DNA of 55,716 bases from NCBI RefSeq assembly GCF_900115005.1, contig NZ_FOUY01000039.1, positions 1 through 55,716 of the forward strand, written 5' to 3'. The translations under genes and the position numbers were made by a program. Source of the stretch: Pseudonocardia ammonioxydans (GTDB taxonomy: Bacteria > Actinomycetota > Actinomycetes > Mycobacteriales > Pseudonocardiaceae). How positions within the stretch are numbered: position 1 is the stretch's first letter; the number at the start of each line of letters is the position of its first letter. The notes beneath the pieces are model-generated. The model ran no database searches. It saw only the letters and a list, made by a program, of their open reading frames with translations, and was not told the DNA's origin. This document shows positions 14,347-21,667 of the stretch, in pieces.

Positions 14347-16428
14347 ATGTCGTCTGTGCCGCCCGTGCCGTCCGTGTCGTCCGAGCCCTCGGGGTCCGCC
14401 GGGCCGTCGGGATCCGGGCCGTCGGAGTCCGGGCTGTCGGGGCGGACCGTCACCGATCCGGAGACCCCGGAGCTGCTGTGGCGGCCGGACCCCGACGAGG
14501 TCCCGGGCACCGCGATCGTCGAGTTCGCCACCTGGGCCCGTGACGAGCGCGGTGCGCCGATCACCGACGTCACGGACTACCGGCAGCTGCACGCCTGGTC
14601 GGTGTCCGATCTCGAGGGCTTCTGGTCGGCCGTCGCCGAGCACACCGGCGTGATCTTCCACGACCGGCCGACGGCGACCCTGGGCTCGCGGGACATGCCG
14701 GGCGCCCAGTGGTTCCCGGGCTCGACGCTGAACTACGCCGAGCACGTGCTGACCCCCGGCCCCGGCCGTCAGGACGACGACGTGGCCGTCGAGTTCGTCC
14801 GGGAGGACGGGCTGGAGCGCACGGTCACCCACGCCGAGCTGCGGGATCAGGTGGCACGGGCGCGTGCCGGGCTGGTCCGCGCCGGCGTCGGGCAGGGCGA
14901 CCGGGTCGTGGCGCTCGCCCCGAACTCGGTCGAGACGCTGGTGGCGTTCCTGGCCACGGCGAGCCTGGGCGCGATCTGGTCGTCGTGCTCGCCGGACTTC
15001 GGTGCCCGCGCGGTGCACGACCGGTTCGCCCAGATCGAGCCGGCGGTGCTGGTCGCGGTCGACGGCTACCGCTACAACGGCAAGGGTTTCGACGTCCGGG
15101 CGAACGTGACCGCGCTGCAGGAACAGATGCCGTCGCTGCGCCGGACCGTGCTCGTGCCCTACCTCGACGAGGACGCGACGCTCGAGGGCACCGTGTCGTG
15201 GAGCGAGTTCACCGCCGAGCCCGGCCCGCTCGAGTTCACCCCGGTGCCGTTCGACCACCCGCTGTGGGTGCTCTACTCCTCGGGCACCACCGGGCTGCCG
15301 AAGGGCATCGTGCACGGGCACGGCGGCATCGTCGTCGAGCACCTCAAGGCGATGCGCCTGCAGCACGGGCTCGGGCCCGGGCAGCGGTTCTTCTGGTTCA
15401 CCACCACCGGCTGGATGATGTGGAACTTCCTGGTCGGCGGCCTGCTCGTGGGCGCGACGATCGTGATGTTCGACGGCAGCCCCGGCCATCCCGACCTGAA
15501 CGCGCTGTGGGCGCTCGCCGCGAAGCACCGGGTGTCGCTGTTCGGGGTGTCGGCGCCGTACGTGCAGTCGTGCATGAAGGCCGGGCTGCGGCCCGGTACC
15601 GACAACGACCTCTCCGCGATGCGTGCGCTCGGCTCCACCGGCGCCCCGCTGTCGGTCGAGGGCTTCCGCTGGATCGGCGAGGCGGCCGGTGAGCACATCC
15701 AGATCTGCTCGGTCTCCGGTGGCACCGACGTGTGCGCGGCGTTCCTGACGAGCGCCCCGACCGTCCCGGTGTGGCTGGGGGAGCTGTCCTGCGCCGCGCT
15801 GGGTGCCGACGTGCGGTCCTTCGCCGAGGACGGCACCGACCTGCTCGACGACGTCGGCGAGCTGGTCATCACCACGCCGACGCCGTCGATGCCGGTGAGG
15901 TTCTGGAACGACCCGGACGGCACCCGGCTGCGGGAGTCGTACTACGAGGACTTCCCGGGCACTTGGCGGCACGGCGACTGGGTCCGGCGCACCCCGCGCG
16001 ACTCGTTCGTGATCTACGGGCGTTCGGACTCGACGCTGAACCGGGGTGGGGTGCGGATGGGCACGGCGGACTTCTACTCCGTCGTGGAGAACTTCCCCGG
16101 CGTCGCGGACTCGCTGGTGATCGACACCACGGCGCTGGGCGCGCGGGAGGAGGGGGCGCTGCTCTGCTTCCTGGTGCTCGACGAGGGGGTGTCCCTCGAC
16201 GACGTCGAGCCGCCGCTGCGGACGGCGCTGCGCAAGGAGCTCTCGCCCCGGCACGTCCCGGACCGGTTCATGGTCGTCGACGCGGTCCCGCGGACGCTGA
16301 ACGGCAAGAAGTGCGAGGTGCCGGTCAAGAAGATCCTCTCCGGGGCGGACCCGGAGAAGGCGGTGTCGGCGGGTGCGCTGCAGAACCCGGAGTCGCTGTC
16401 CCCCTTCGTGGACCTCGCCGGACGCTGA
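14347..16428 (+). CDS. acetoacetate--CoA ligase
   Basis: Adenylate-forming ligase of 693 residues that activates acetoacetate with ATP and CoA. After a low-complexity N-terminus of about 32 residues (Ser/Pro/Gly-rich), the ACAS N-terminal region appears (YRQLHAWSVSDLEGFWSAV), then the GSTLNYAEHVL motif, the P-loop YSSGTTGLPKGIVHGHGG, FFWFTTTGWMMWNFLVGGLL, SGGTDVCAAF, YGRSDSTLNRGGVRMGTADFY and the C-terminal catalytic lysine region NGKKCEVPVKKIL. The TTTGWMMWN and GTDVCAAF blocks mark the acetoacetyl-CoA synthetase branch rather than acetyl-CoA synthetase. The extra N-terminal tail makes it about 35 residues longer than usual. ATG 14347 has no strong Shine-Dalgarno. Confidence 0.9.
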   Translation: MSSVPPVPSVSSEPSGSAGPSGSGPSESGLSGRTVTDPETPELLWRPDPDEVPGTAIVEFATWARDERGAPITDVTDYRQLHAWSVSDLEGFWSAVAEHTGVIFHDRPTATLGSRDMPGAQWFPGSTLNYAEHVLTPGPGRQDDDVAVEFVREDGLERTVTHAELRDQVARARAGLVRAGVGQGDRVVALAPNSVETLVAFLATASLGAIWSSCSPDFGARAVHDRFAQIEPAVLVAVDGYRYNGKGFDVRANVTALQEQMPSLRRTVLVPYLDEDATLEGTVSWSEFTAEPGPLEFTPVPFDHPLWVLYSSGTTGLPKGIVHGHGGIVVEHLKAMRLQHGLGPGQRFFWFTTTGWMMWNFLVGGLLVGATIVMFDGSPGHPDLNALWALAAKHRVSLFGVSAPYVQSCMKAGLRPGTDNDLSAMRALGSTGAPLSVEGFRWIGEAAGEHIQICSVSGGTDVCAAFLTSAPTVPVWLGELSCAALGADVRSFAEDGTDLLDDVGELVITTPTPSMPVRFWNDPDGTRLRESYYEDFPGTWRHGDWVRRTPRDSFVIYGRSDSTLNRGGVRMGTADFYSVVENFPGVADSLVIDTTALGAREEGALLCFLVLDEGVSLDDVEPPLRTALRKELSPRHVPDRFMVVDAVPRTLNGKKCEVPVKKILSGADPEKAVSAGALQNPESLSPFVDLAGR

Positions 16429-16443
16429 GTCCCGCCCGGCCGG

Positions 16444-16476
16444 ACCGGGGGTGCCGGCGAGTCCCGGCCCCCCGGT
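16444..16476 (+). terminator. terminator hairpin after acetoacetate-CoA ligase
   Basis: Inverted repeat ACCGGGGGTGCCGG / CCGGCCCCCCGGT: a 13-bp stem with one bulged T and a six-base loop, starting 15 bases after the stop codon. Confidence 0.55.
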
Positions 16477-16505
16477 TCGAAGCCGGTTGAGGCGCCGTGT
16501 AGTGT
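16476..16505 (+). promoter_or_regulatory. possible promoter of tRNA-Ser
   Basis: TTCGAA (16476-16481) and TAGTGT (16500-16505) are separated by 18 bases and lie about 30 bases before the tRNA-Ser gene. The -35 is a weak match; the -10 fits TAnnnT. Confidence 0.4.
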
Positions 16506-16534
16506 TGCCCTCGCTGGTGGCCGTGAGGCACCGG

Positions 16535-16624
16535 GGAGGCTTCGCCTAGTCTGGTCTATGGCGCCGCACTGCTAATGCGGTTTGGGGTTACCCCCCATCC
16601 CGGGTTCAAATCCCGGAGCCTCCG
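16535..16624 (+). tRNA. tRNA-Ser (anticodon GCT)
   Basis: 90-base gene with the acceptor stem GGAGGCT/AGCCTCC, an anticodon loop CTGCTAA giving GCT, the long variable arm typical of type II serine tRNAs, and the T-loop GGTTCAAATCC. Discriminator base is G. No CCA is encoded. It reads serine codons AGC and AGU. Confidence 0.95.
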
Positions 16625-16680
16625 CGCCGGCGTGGCGGGCCTCACGGGCCTGGCGACGCCGACAAGTGAAGAACGCACAT

Positions 16681-16753
16681 GCGCCCGTAGCTCAACGGAT
16701 AGAGCATCTGACTACGGATCAGAAGGTTAGGGGTTCGAATCCCTTCGGGCGCG
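16681..16753 (+). tRNA. tRNA-Arg (anticodon ACG)
   Basis: 73-base gene with acceptor stem GCGCCCG/CGGGCGC, anticodon loop CTACGGA giving ACG (read as ICG after deamination), and T-loop GGTTCGAATCC. Discriminator base is G; no CCA is encoded. It follows tRNA-Ser by 56 bases and is followed immediately by a strong hairpin, so both tRNAs may be one transcript. Confidence 0.96.
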
Positions 16754-16758
16754 CACAG

Positions 16759-16797
16759 GACTCAGCCCCGACCGGCACTGCCGGTCGGGGCTGAGTC
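16759..16797 (+). terminator. terminator hairpin after tRNA-Arg
   Basis: Perfect 18-bp stem (GACTCAGCCCCGACCGGC and its complement) with a three-base loop, followed by TTCT. It is placed five bases after the tRNA and just before the end of the convergent MarR gene, so it may serve both directions. Confidence 0.88.
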
Positions 16798-16821
16798 TTC
16801 TCCGGCCCCGCGTGCGAGGGG

Positions 16822-17349
16822 TCACGTGCCGGCTGCGGGCTTCGGCCGCCCGGGCTCCTGGTCGTCGTACCGGGTGTAGGTCGCGGCCATCGTCCCGTCC
16901 GGGTCCAGCTCGGCGAGGATCGCGTCGCCGATGGCGGCGAGCTGGTCGATCTGCTCCTCGGTGAGCGTGTCGACGACGTGGCGGCGGACGGTGGTCACGT
17001 GACCGGGCGCCGCGCGGCGCACCGTGGCCCAGCCGTCGTCGGTCAGCCGGACGTTGGTGGTCCGGCGGTCCTGCGGGTGCGGGTGGCGCCCGACCAGGCC
17101 CCGCCCCTCGAGGCGCGTCACGACGTGGGAGAGCCGGGGCAGTGTGGCGTTGACCTGCCGGGCCAGCTCGGTCATCGACAGCGTCCGGTCGGGCGCCTCG
17201 GACAGCATCGCCATCAGGAAGTACTCGAACTCGCTCACGCCGGCGTCGTGGCGGAGCTGGGTGTCCAGCGCGCCCGGCAGCAGCTCGGTCACCGCCCGCA
17301 GGCGGATCCAGGCGCGCAGCTGCCGTCGGTCCAGCCAGGGTGTGGTCAC
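16822..17349 (-). CDS. MarR family transcriptional regulator
   Basis: 175-residue winged-helix regulator of the MarR type. After the N-terminal dimer helix (AWIRLRAVTELLPGALDTQL) comes the wing-helix core: DAGVSEFEYFLMAMLSEAP, MTELARQVNATLPRLSHVVT (recognition helix), and the wing R-x-x-x-x-x-D-R-R (GRHPHPQDRRTTNVRLTDDG). GTG 17349 is chosen because GGAGG lies eight bases upstream; GTG 17355 in frame is two bases from it and less likely. It is divergent from the F420-reductase-like gene and probably represses it and itself through the palindromes in between. Confidence 0.85.
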   Translation of the reverse strand: MTTPWLDRRQLRAWIRLRAVTELLPGALDTQLRHDAGVSEFEYFLMAMLSEAPDRTLSMTELARQVNATLPRLSHVVTRLEGRGLVGRHPHPQDRRTTNVRLTDDGWATVRRAAPGHVTTVRRHVVDTLTEEQIDQLAAIGDAILAELDPDGTMAATYTRYDDQEPGRPKPAAGT

Positions 17350-17372
17350 GGTCACGTCCTCCGACGGAATGG

Positions 17373-17418
17373 TTGAAGCTTCAAGTTTGCTCTCTCTGAT
17401 GACAGTTGTAGCAACAAC
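17373..17418. promoter_or_regulatory. operator region with a perfect palindrome, MarR target candidate
   Basis: TTGAAGCTTCAA at 17373-17384 is a perfect 12-base palindrome. A second inverted repeat, GTTGT-AGCA-ACAAC, spans 17405-17418. Both lie between the divergent MarR gene (start 17349) and the gene at 17445, the standard place for a MarR-family dimer to bind. AT content is locally higher than in the flanks. Confidence 0.65.
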
Positions 17419-17444
17419 CAAGCATGGGGAACAGGAGCACGGAC

Positions 17445-18020
17445 ATGGCACACGTGAGCATCATCGGTACCGGCAGCATGGGATCGGCCATCGCCGAGGT
17501 CGTCGGCCGCGGCGGCAACACCGTCGAGCTGCTCGGCTCGGGCGACGGCGCGACGCCGGTCACCGGCGACGTGGTCGTCCTCGCGGTGCCGTACGGCGCG
17601 GTCGCCGACATCGTGGCCCGGCGCGCCGAGCAGCTGGCCGGCAAGGTCGTCGTCGACATCACCAACCCGGTGGACTTCGCGACGTTCGACTCCCTCGTCG
17701 TCCCGGCCGACGGGTCGGCCACCGCCGAGATCGCCGCCGCGCTGCCCGGCTCCCGGGTGGTGAAGGCGTTCAACACCACCTTCGCGGCGACCCTGACCGC
17801 GGGCACCGTCGGCGGCGAGCCCACGACCGTGCTGATCGCCGGCGACGACGCCGAGGCCAAGGCCGCGCTGGCCGGGATCGTCACCGCGGGCGGGCTGCGC
17901 GCCGTCGACGCCGGGTCGCTGCGCCGGGCCCGTGAGCTGGAGGCGCTCGGCTTCCTGCAGATCAGCCTCGCCGCCGGCGAGAAGATCGCCTGGACCGGCG
18001 GGTTCGCCGTCGTCCCCTGA
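17445..18020 (+). CDS. NAD(P)-binding oxidoreductase, F420-dependent NADP reductase family
   Basis: 191-residue Rossmann protein. It begins MAHVSIIGTGSMGSAIAEVV, the NADP-binding motif of the F420H2:NADP oxidoreductase (Fno) family. VVVLAVPYGAVADIV, DITNPVDF, VVKAFNTTFA and the C-terminal SLRRARELEALGFLQI follow the family order. Typical members exchange hydride between F420 and NADP(H), but many actinobacterial homologues of this short type are uncharacterised. ATG 17445 has AGGAG seven bases upstream. Likely controlled by the divergent MarR and co-transcribed with the dioxygenase 53 bases downstream. Confidence 0.82.
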   Translation: MAHVSIIGTGSMGSAIAEVVGRGGNTVELLGSGDGATPVTGDVVVLAVPYGAVADIVARRAEQLAGKVVVDITNPVDFATFDSLVVPADGSATAEIAAALPGSRVVKAFNTTFAATLTAGTVGGEPTTVLIAGDDAEAKAALAGIVTAGGLRAVDAGSLRRARELEALGFLQISLAAGEKIAWTGGFAVVP

Positions 18021-18072
18021 GGCACGCCCGTTCTGCACCCTCCCGAACCACGGCAGAGACCGAGGAGCTCCC

Positions 18073-18984
18073 ATGACCACGCCCCGTCCCACGTCGACCG
18101 CGCTCGCCGACGCCCGCATCCCGGCGGCGCACCCGTTCGCCGAGCACCTGCGGCGCGTCGCCGCCCTCGACGCTGCGGAGCCACTGCGCCCGTGGACGCC
18201 GCAGGACGGCCCGCTGCCCGGGCTCTTCCTGTCCCACGGCGGTGGCCCGCTGCCCTTCGAGGACCCGGACTGGCTCGGCCCGCTGCACGACTGGGCCCGC
18301 TCGCTGCCCCGGCCGACGGCGATCCTGGTGGTCTCCGCGCACTGGGAGTCCGCGCCGCTGTCGGTGAGCGCGGACCGGCCCGACGAGCTGGTGTACGACT
18401 TCGGCGGCTTCGACCCGATGTACCACCGGTTCCGCTACGACACCCCGGACGCCGGTGCGCTGGCGCGCCAGGTCGCCGGCCTCATGCCGGACACCGAGCA
18501 GCCGCACCGGCACGCCCGGCGCGGGCTCGACCACGGCGCCTGGGTGCCGCTGAAGATCATGTACCCGGCCGCGGACATCCCGGTGCTGCAGCTGAGCCTG
18601 CCGACCGACGACCCGGACCGGCTGCTGGCCGTCGGCGAGCGGTTGCGCCCGCTGCGCGAGCAGGGCGTGCTGGTGATCGGCTCCGGGCACATGACCCACG
18701 GCATGCCGTACCTGACCCGGGAGATGTTCCTGGAGAACCAGGTGCCGGGCTGGTCGTCGGACTTCGACACCTGGGCCGCCGAGGCGCTGGCCCGCGGTGA
18801 CGTCGCCGAGCTCAGCCGCTTCCGCACCGCCGCGCCGGGGATGCCCTACGCGCACCCGACCGTGGAGCACTTCACGCCGCTGTTCCTCACGCTCGGCGCG
18901 GCCGCCGACCCCACGGCGCCGGTGACGACGACACTGGACGGCTACAGCGTCGGCTTCTCCCGGCGGTCGTTCCAGGTGGCCTGA
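18073..18984 (+). CDS. DODA-type (class III) extradiol ring-cleavage dioxygenase
   Basis: 303-residue LigB-fold dioxygenase that uses a mononuclear metal to open a catechol-type ring. Candidate metal and acid/base residues are seen in FLSHGGGP (H55), VSAHWES (H90), GLDHGAWVPL (H154) and GSGHMTHG. The ARGLDHG-like block and the C-terminal VEHFTPLFLTLGAA are characteristic of the 4,5-DOPA dioxygenase/YgiD group. ATG 18073 has GAGGAG upstream. Placed in the MarR locus with the F420-reductase-like gene, suggesting an inducible response to a phenolic compound; substrate not deducible. Confidence 0.86.
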   Translation: MTTPRPTSTALADARIPAAHPFAEHLRRVAALDAAEPLRPWTPQDGPLPGLFLSHGGGPLPFEDPDWLGPLHDWARSLPRPTAILVVSAHWESAPLSVSADRPDELVYDFGGFDPMYHRFRYDTPDAGALARQVAGLMPDTEQPHRHARRGLDHGAWVPLKIMYPAADIPVLQLSLPTDDPDRLLAVGERLRPLREQGVLVIGSGHMTHGMPYLTREMFLENQVPGWSSDFDTWAAEALARGDVAELSRFRTAAPGMPYAHPTVEHFTPLFLTLGAAADPTAPVTTTLDGYSVGFSRRSFQVA

Positions 18985-19001
18985 GCGGCCCGTCGACCTC
19001 G

Positions 19002-19007
19002 TAAGGT
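19002..19007 (+). promoter_or_regulatory. leaderless-type -10 box TAAGGT for the LysR gene
   Basis: TAAGGT ends six bases before ATG 19014. AAGG could alternatively be read as a weak Shine-Dalgarno. Confidence 0.4.
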
Positions 19008-19013
19008 CCGTAC

Positions 19014-19943
19014 ATGATCGATCGGCGTCTCCGGGTGCTGCGGGCGATCGAGCGGCACCGGACCGTGACGGCCGCGGCGGAGGTGTGCCGGCTGACGCCG
19101 TCCGCGGTCTCGCACCAGATGCAGGCGCTGAGCCGGGAGCTCGGCGTGGTGCTGCTCGAGCCCGACGGGCGCGGGGTGCGGCTGACCGCGGCCGCCCGCA
19201 CCCTGCTCGCACACGGCGAGGCGCTCGCGGCCCAGTGGGAACGGGCGCGGGCCGACCTCGCCGCACACCGCACCGGTGGCGTCGGCGGCCTGCTGCGCTT
19301 CTGCGGCTTCTCCACCGCCGCCGCGGCCGTCGTGCCGCAGGCGATGGAGTCGCTCCGCACCGAGTACCCGGGCCTGGGCCTGCACCTGCGCGAGACCGAG
19401 CCGTCCCGCTCGTTCGACCTGCTGGCCGCCGACGACACCGACATCGTCGTGGTCGTCGCGACGCCGGACATCCCGCCGGCCTCGGACGAGGCGTTCGAGC
19501 AGCACGTCCTCTACGACGAACCGCTGGACATGCTCGTCGGGCCCGAGCACCCGGTGGTCGGGCGGGACGACGTCGCGCTGAGCGAGCTCGCCGCCGACCC
19601 CTGGATCGGCAGCAACCCCGGACGGGCGTACCACCAGCTGGTCACGCTGGCCTGCACCAGCGCCGGGTTCGCCCCCGACGTCGCGCACTACGCCGACGAG
19701 TGGGACACCGGTGCCGCGCTGGTCGCCCGCGGGTTCGGGGTGGCCCTGGTCCCGCGCCTGGCCGACCTGCCCACCCGGCACGACACCCGGCGCGTCCCCG
19801 TCGGGGCGCCGCCGGTGCCGATCCGCCGGGTGGTCGCCGCGGTGCGGGCCGGGTCCGCCGAGCAGCCCGCGATCGCCGCGGGGCTGACGGCGCTGCGGCA
19901 GGTCTGCGCCGCGTTGTCGCCGATCCTCGGCACGGTGTCCTGA
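19014..19943 (+). CDS. LysR family transcriptional regulator
   Basis: 309-residue LysR regulator. The N-terminal helix-turn-helix is RVLRAIERHRTVTAAAEVCRLTPSAVSHQMQALSREL (shown here only as its key parts: TAAAEV, TPSAVSHQ, LSREL), followed by LLEPDGRGVRLTAAART. The effector-binding domain starts near residue 85 (GLLRFCGFSTAAAAVVP) and ends by residue 300. The last codons and stop lie in the first unit of a 17-bp tandem repeat. It is on the same strand as its neighbours, not divergent, so the target gene is uncertain; the MFS transporter downstream is one candidate. Confidence 0.87.
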   Translation: MIDRRLRVLRAIERHRTVTAAAEVCRLTPSAVSHQMQALSRELGVVLLEPDGRGVRLTAAARTLLAHGEALAAQWERARADLAAHRTGGVGGLLRFCGFSTAAAAVVPQAMESLRTEYPGLGLHLRETEPSRSFDLLAADDTDIVVVVATPDIPPASDEAFEQHVLYDEPLDMLVGPEHPVVGRDDVALSELAADPWIGSNPGRAYHQLVTLACTSAGFAPDVAHYADEWDTGAALVARGFGVALVPRLADLPTRHDTRRVPVGAPPVPIRRVVAAVRAGSAEQPAIAAGLTALRQVCAALSPILGTVS

Positions 19944-20017
19944 GAAGCACGGTGTCCTGAGAGTCGCGGTGTCCTGAGAGTCGCGGTGTCTTGAAAGTCG
20001 CGGTGTCCTGAGAGTCG
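19933..20017. repeat. 17-bp tandem repeat, five copies, overlapping the LysR stop
   Basis: Unit CGGTGTCCTGAGAGTCG, with copies starting at 19933, 19950, 19967, 19984 and 20001; the first and fourth differ at a few positions. The TGA stop of the LysR gene is within the first copy. Adjacent copies have no spacers. Period and the CACCG core (opposite strand) are shared with the array at 6234. Confidence 0.9.
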
Positions 20018-20151
20018 GGTCACCCGTGGCGCGGCCTCCGCGACGCCGCGCCGTGGATGAGCTGCAGCGATCACATCGTGTTCGTTGTGTACACGGTTTC
20101 CGATCAGGTCTTTCGATGCTCTGCAGCAGTCCGGCACCGCAACCTGGGGCC

Positions 20152-21498
20152 GTGTTCACGTCGACCGCCCACCCCGCCCCGCCCCGTTCCCGTCGCCCCG
20201 GGGCCCGTCCGCTCACGATGGCGGTGGCACTGGCGTCGCTCGCGTTCGGCGCGAACATGGCCGGCCCGCTCTACCCCGGCTACCAGGCACGGCTGGGCTT
20301 CGACGACCTCACGCTGACGGTGATCTACGCCGTCTACGCCGTGGTGAGCGTTCCGGCGCTGCTGGTCCTGGGGCCGCTGGGGGACCGGATCGGCCGGGTG
20401 CGGATGGTCCGGGCCGGGCTGGTCGTGGCCGCGCTCGGGTCGGTCTGCTTCGCGATCGGGGACGGCGTGGCGTGGCTGGTCGCCGGCCGGGCGCTGCAGG
20501 GGATCGCGCTCGGCGCGGCGACCGGGGCGGGGATGGCGGTGCTGGCCGACACCGTCTCCAGCACCCGCCGGCGCCGCTTCGCCGCGGCGGGCGCGCTGGC
20601 CTTCCTCGCCGGCACCGCCGCCGGGCCGGGCCTGACCGGCCTGGTGGCCGAGTTCGCCCCGGCCCCGGCCCCGCACGCGACCGTGCACCTGCTGCACGTG
20701 GTGCTCGTCGCGGTCGTGTCCGTCCGGCTCGGACGCACCCCGGGGCCGCTGCCGGTCGGGACGCTGGGCGGCCGGCCGCAGGCCGCGCCGCAGCTGCCGG
20801 TCGGCAGCCGGGAACCCTTCCTCGCCGCGATGGCGAACGGGTTCGTGTCGTGGGCGGTGGCCGGGCTGTTCCTCGGGCTGGTCCCGAGCGTGCTGGCCCG
20901 CGGCGCCGGCGACGTCGGCACGGCCGCGCTCGGGGCGGTCGCCGCGCTCGTGGTGCTCGCGTCCCTGCCGGCGCAGGGCCTGCTCACCCGGCTCGGGGCC
21001 GTCCGGGCACAGCGCTACGGGCTCGGCCTGCTCGGGACCGGCCTGGTGGTGCTCGTCGTGTCCGGCGGGTCGGCCCCGCTGCCGGTGGTCCTCGGGACCG
21101 CCGCGGTCGCCGGGTTCGGTCACGGCCTCGCCTACGGCGGTGCCCACGGCGTGGTCGAGACGATCGCGGTGGGCGACCGTGCGGCGGGCCTCACCGCCAC
21201 CGCCTACGTCGTGTACTACCTGGGCGCGGGCCTCCCGACGGTCGCGGTGGGCCTCCTCACCGCGGTGCTCCCGCTCGGGTCCGCGACCGGCGCGCTGGCC
21301 GGGGTGCTGCTCGTCGCGGCCGTCGCCGCCGCCGTGCCGACCCGGCGGTTCGCGGTCGCCGGCACCCGCGTGCACCGGCGCACGGACGCCGAGGACAGCC
21401 CGCTCGGCGACGTCGCCGACCTGATCAGGGGGATGCTGTGGGGGATGCACCAGGCGAACGGGATCCTGCACGGCCGGACGACGCCCGGGCGCTCGTGA
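20152..21498 (+). CDS. MFS family transporter
   Basis: Major facilitator protein of 448 residues with about 12 membrane helices in two halves separated by a polar loop (around TPGPLPVGTLGGRPQAAPQL). The loop-2/3 signature LGDRIGRVRM after the second helix is the hallmark of the superfamily. The family resembles sugar- or drug-efflux permeases. GTG 20152 is preferred, with CAACCT six bases upstream; ATG 20115 in the same frame would add 12 residues. The 134 bases before the start hold a GTGTACAC palindrome at about 20090. It may be controlled by the LysR protein encoded upstream. Substrate not predictable. Confidence 0.83.
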   Translation: MFTSTAHPAPPRSRRPGARPLTMAVALASLAFGANMAGPLYPGYQARLGFDDLTLTVIYAVYAVVSVPALLVLGPLGDRIGRVRMVRAGLVVAALGSVCFAIGDGVAWLVAGRALQGIALGAATGAGMAVLADTVSSTRRRRFAAAGALAFLAGTAAGPGLTGLVAEFAPAPAPHATVHLLHVVLVAVVSVRLGRTPGPLPVGTLGGRPQAAPQLPVGSREPFLAAMANGFVSWAVAGLFLGLVPSVLARGAGDVGTAALGAVAALVVLASLPAQGLLTRLGAVRAQRYGLGLLGTGLVVLVVSGGSAPLPVVLGTAAVAGFGHGLAYGGAHGVVETIAVGDRAAGLTATAYVVYYLGAGLPTVAVGLLTAVLPLGSATGALAGVLLVAAVAAAVPTRRFAVAGTRVHRRTDAEDSPLGDVADLIRGMLWGMHQANGILHGRTTPGRS

Positions 21499-21587
21499 CC
21501 GCGGGTGCGGGGCCCGGCCAGGGTCGCTGCGATCACGCTCACGCGACGATCCGGCCTCGTCGTCTTGCCGAGATTCGGGCGGGAGAC

Positions 21588-21606
21588 ATAGGTTAGCCGT
21601 CCCTAA
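21588..21606 (+). promoter_or_regulatory. IdeR/DtxR-like iron box
   Basis: ATAGGTTAGCCGTCCCTAA matches about 15 of the 19 positions of the IdeR/DtxR consensus TTAGGTTAGSCTAACCTAA. The left half is nearly perfect. It lies 62 bases before the first permease gene of the siderophore importer, so iron repression of this operon is likely. Confidence 0.7.
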
Positions 21607-21667
21607 TGTCCTGATGTGATGTCCTGAGGTGACGAGGAACCGTGTTGACCGCCTGGGCAGCCTCACG

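Noticed and set aside
14203..16254. A 683-codon minus-strand open frame opposite acetoacetate-CoA ligase
   Set aside because: Low-complexity His/Arg/Asp composition with no motif; the ligase frame is fully supported.
19933..20017. Possible CRISPR array
   Set aside because: The copies are directly adjacent with no unique spacers, here and at 6234 and 12358, and no cas genes are present.
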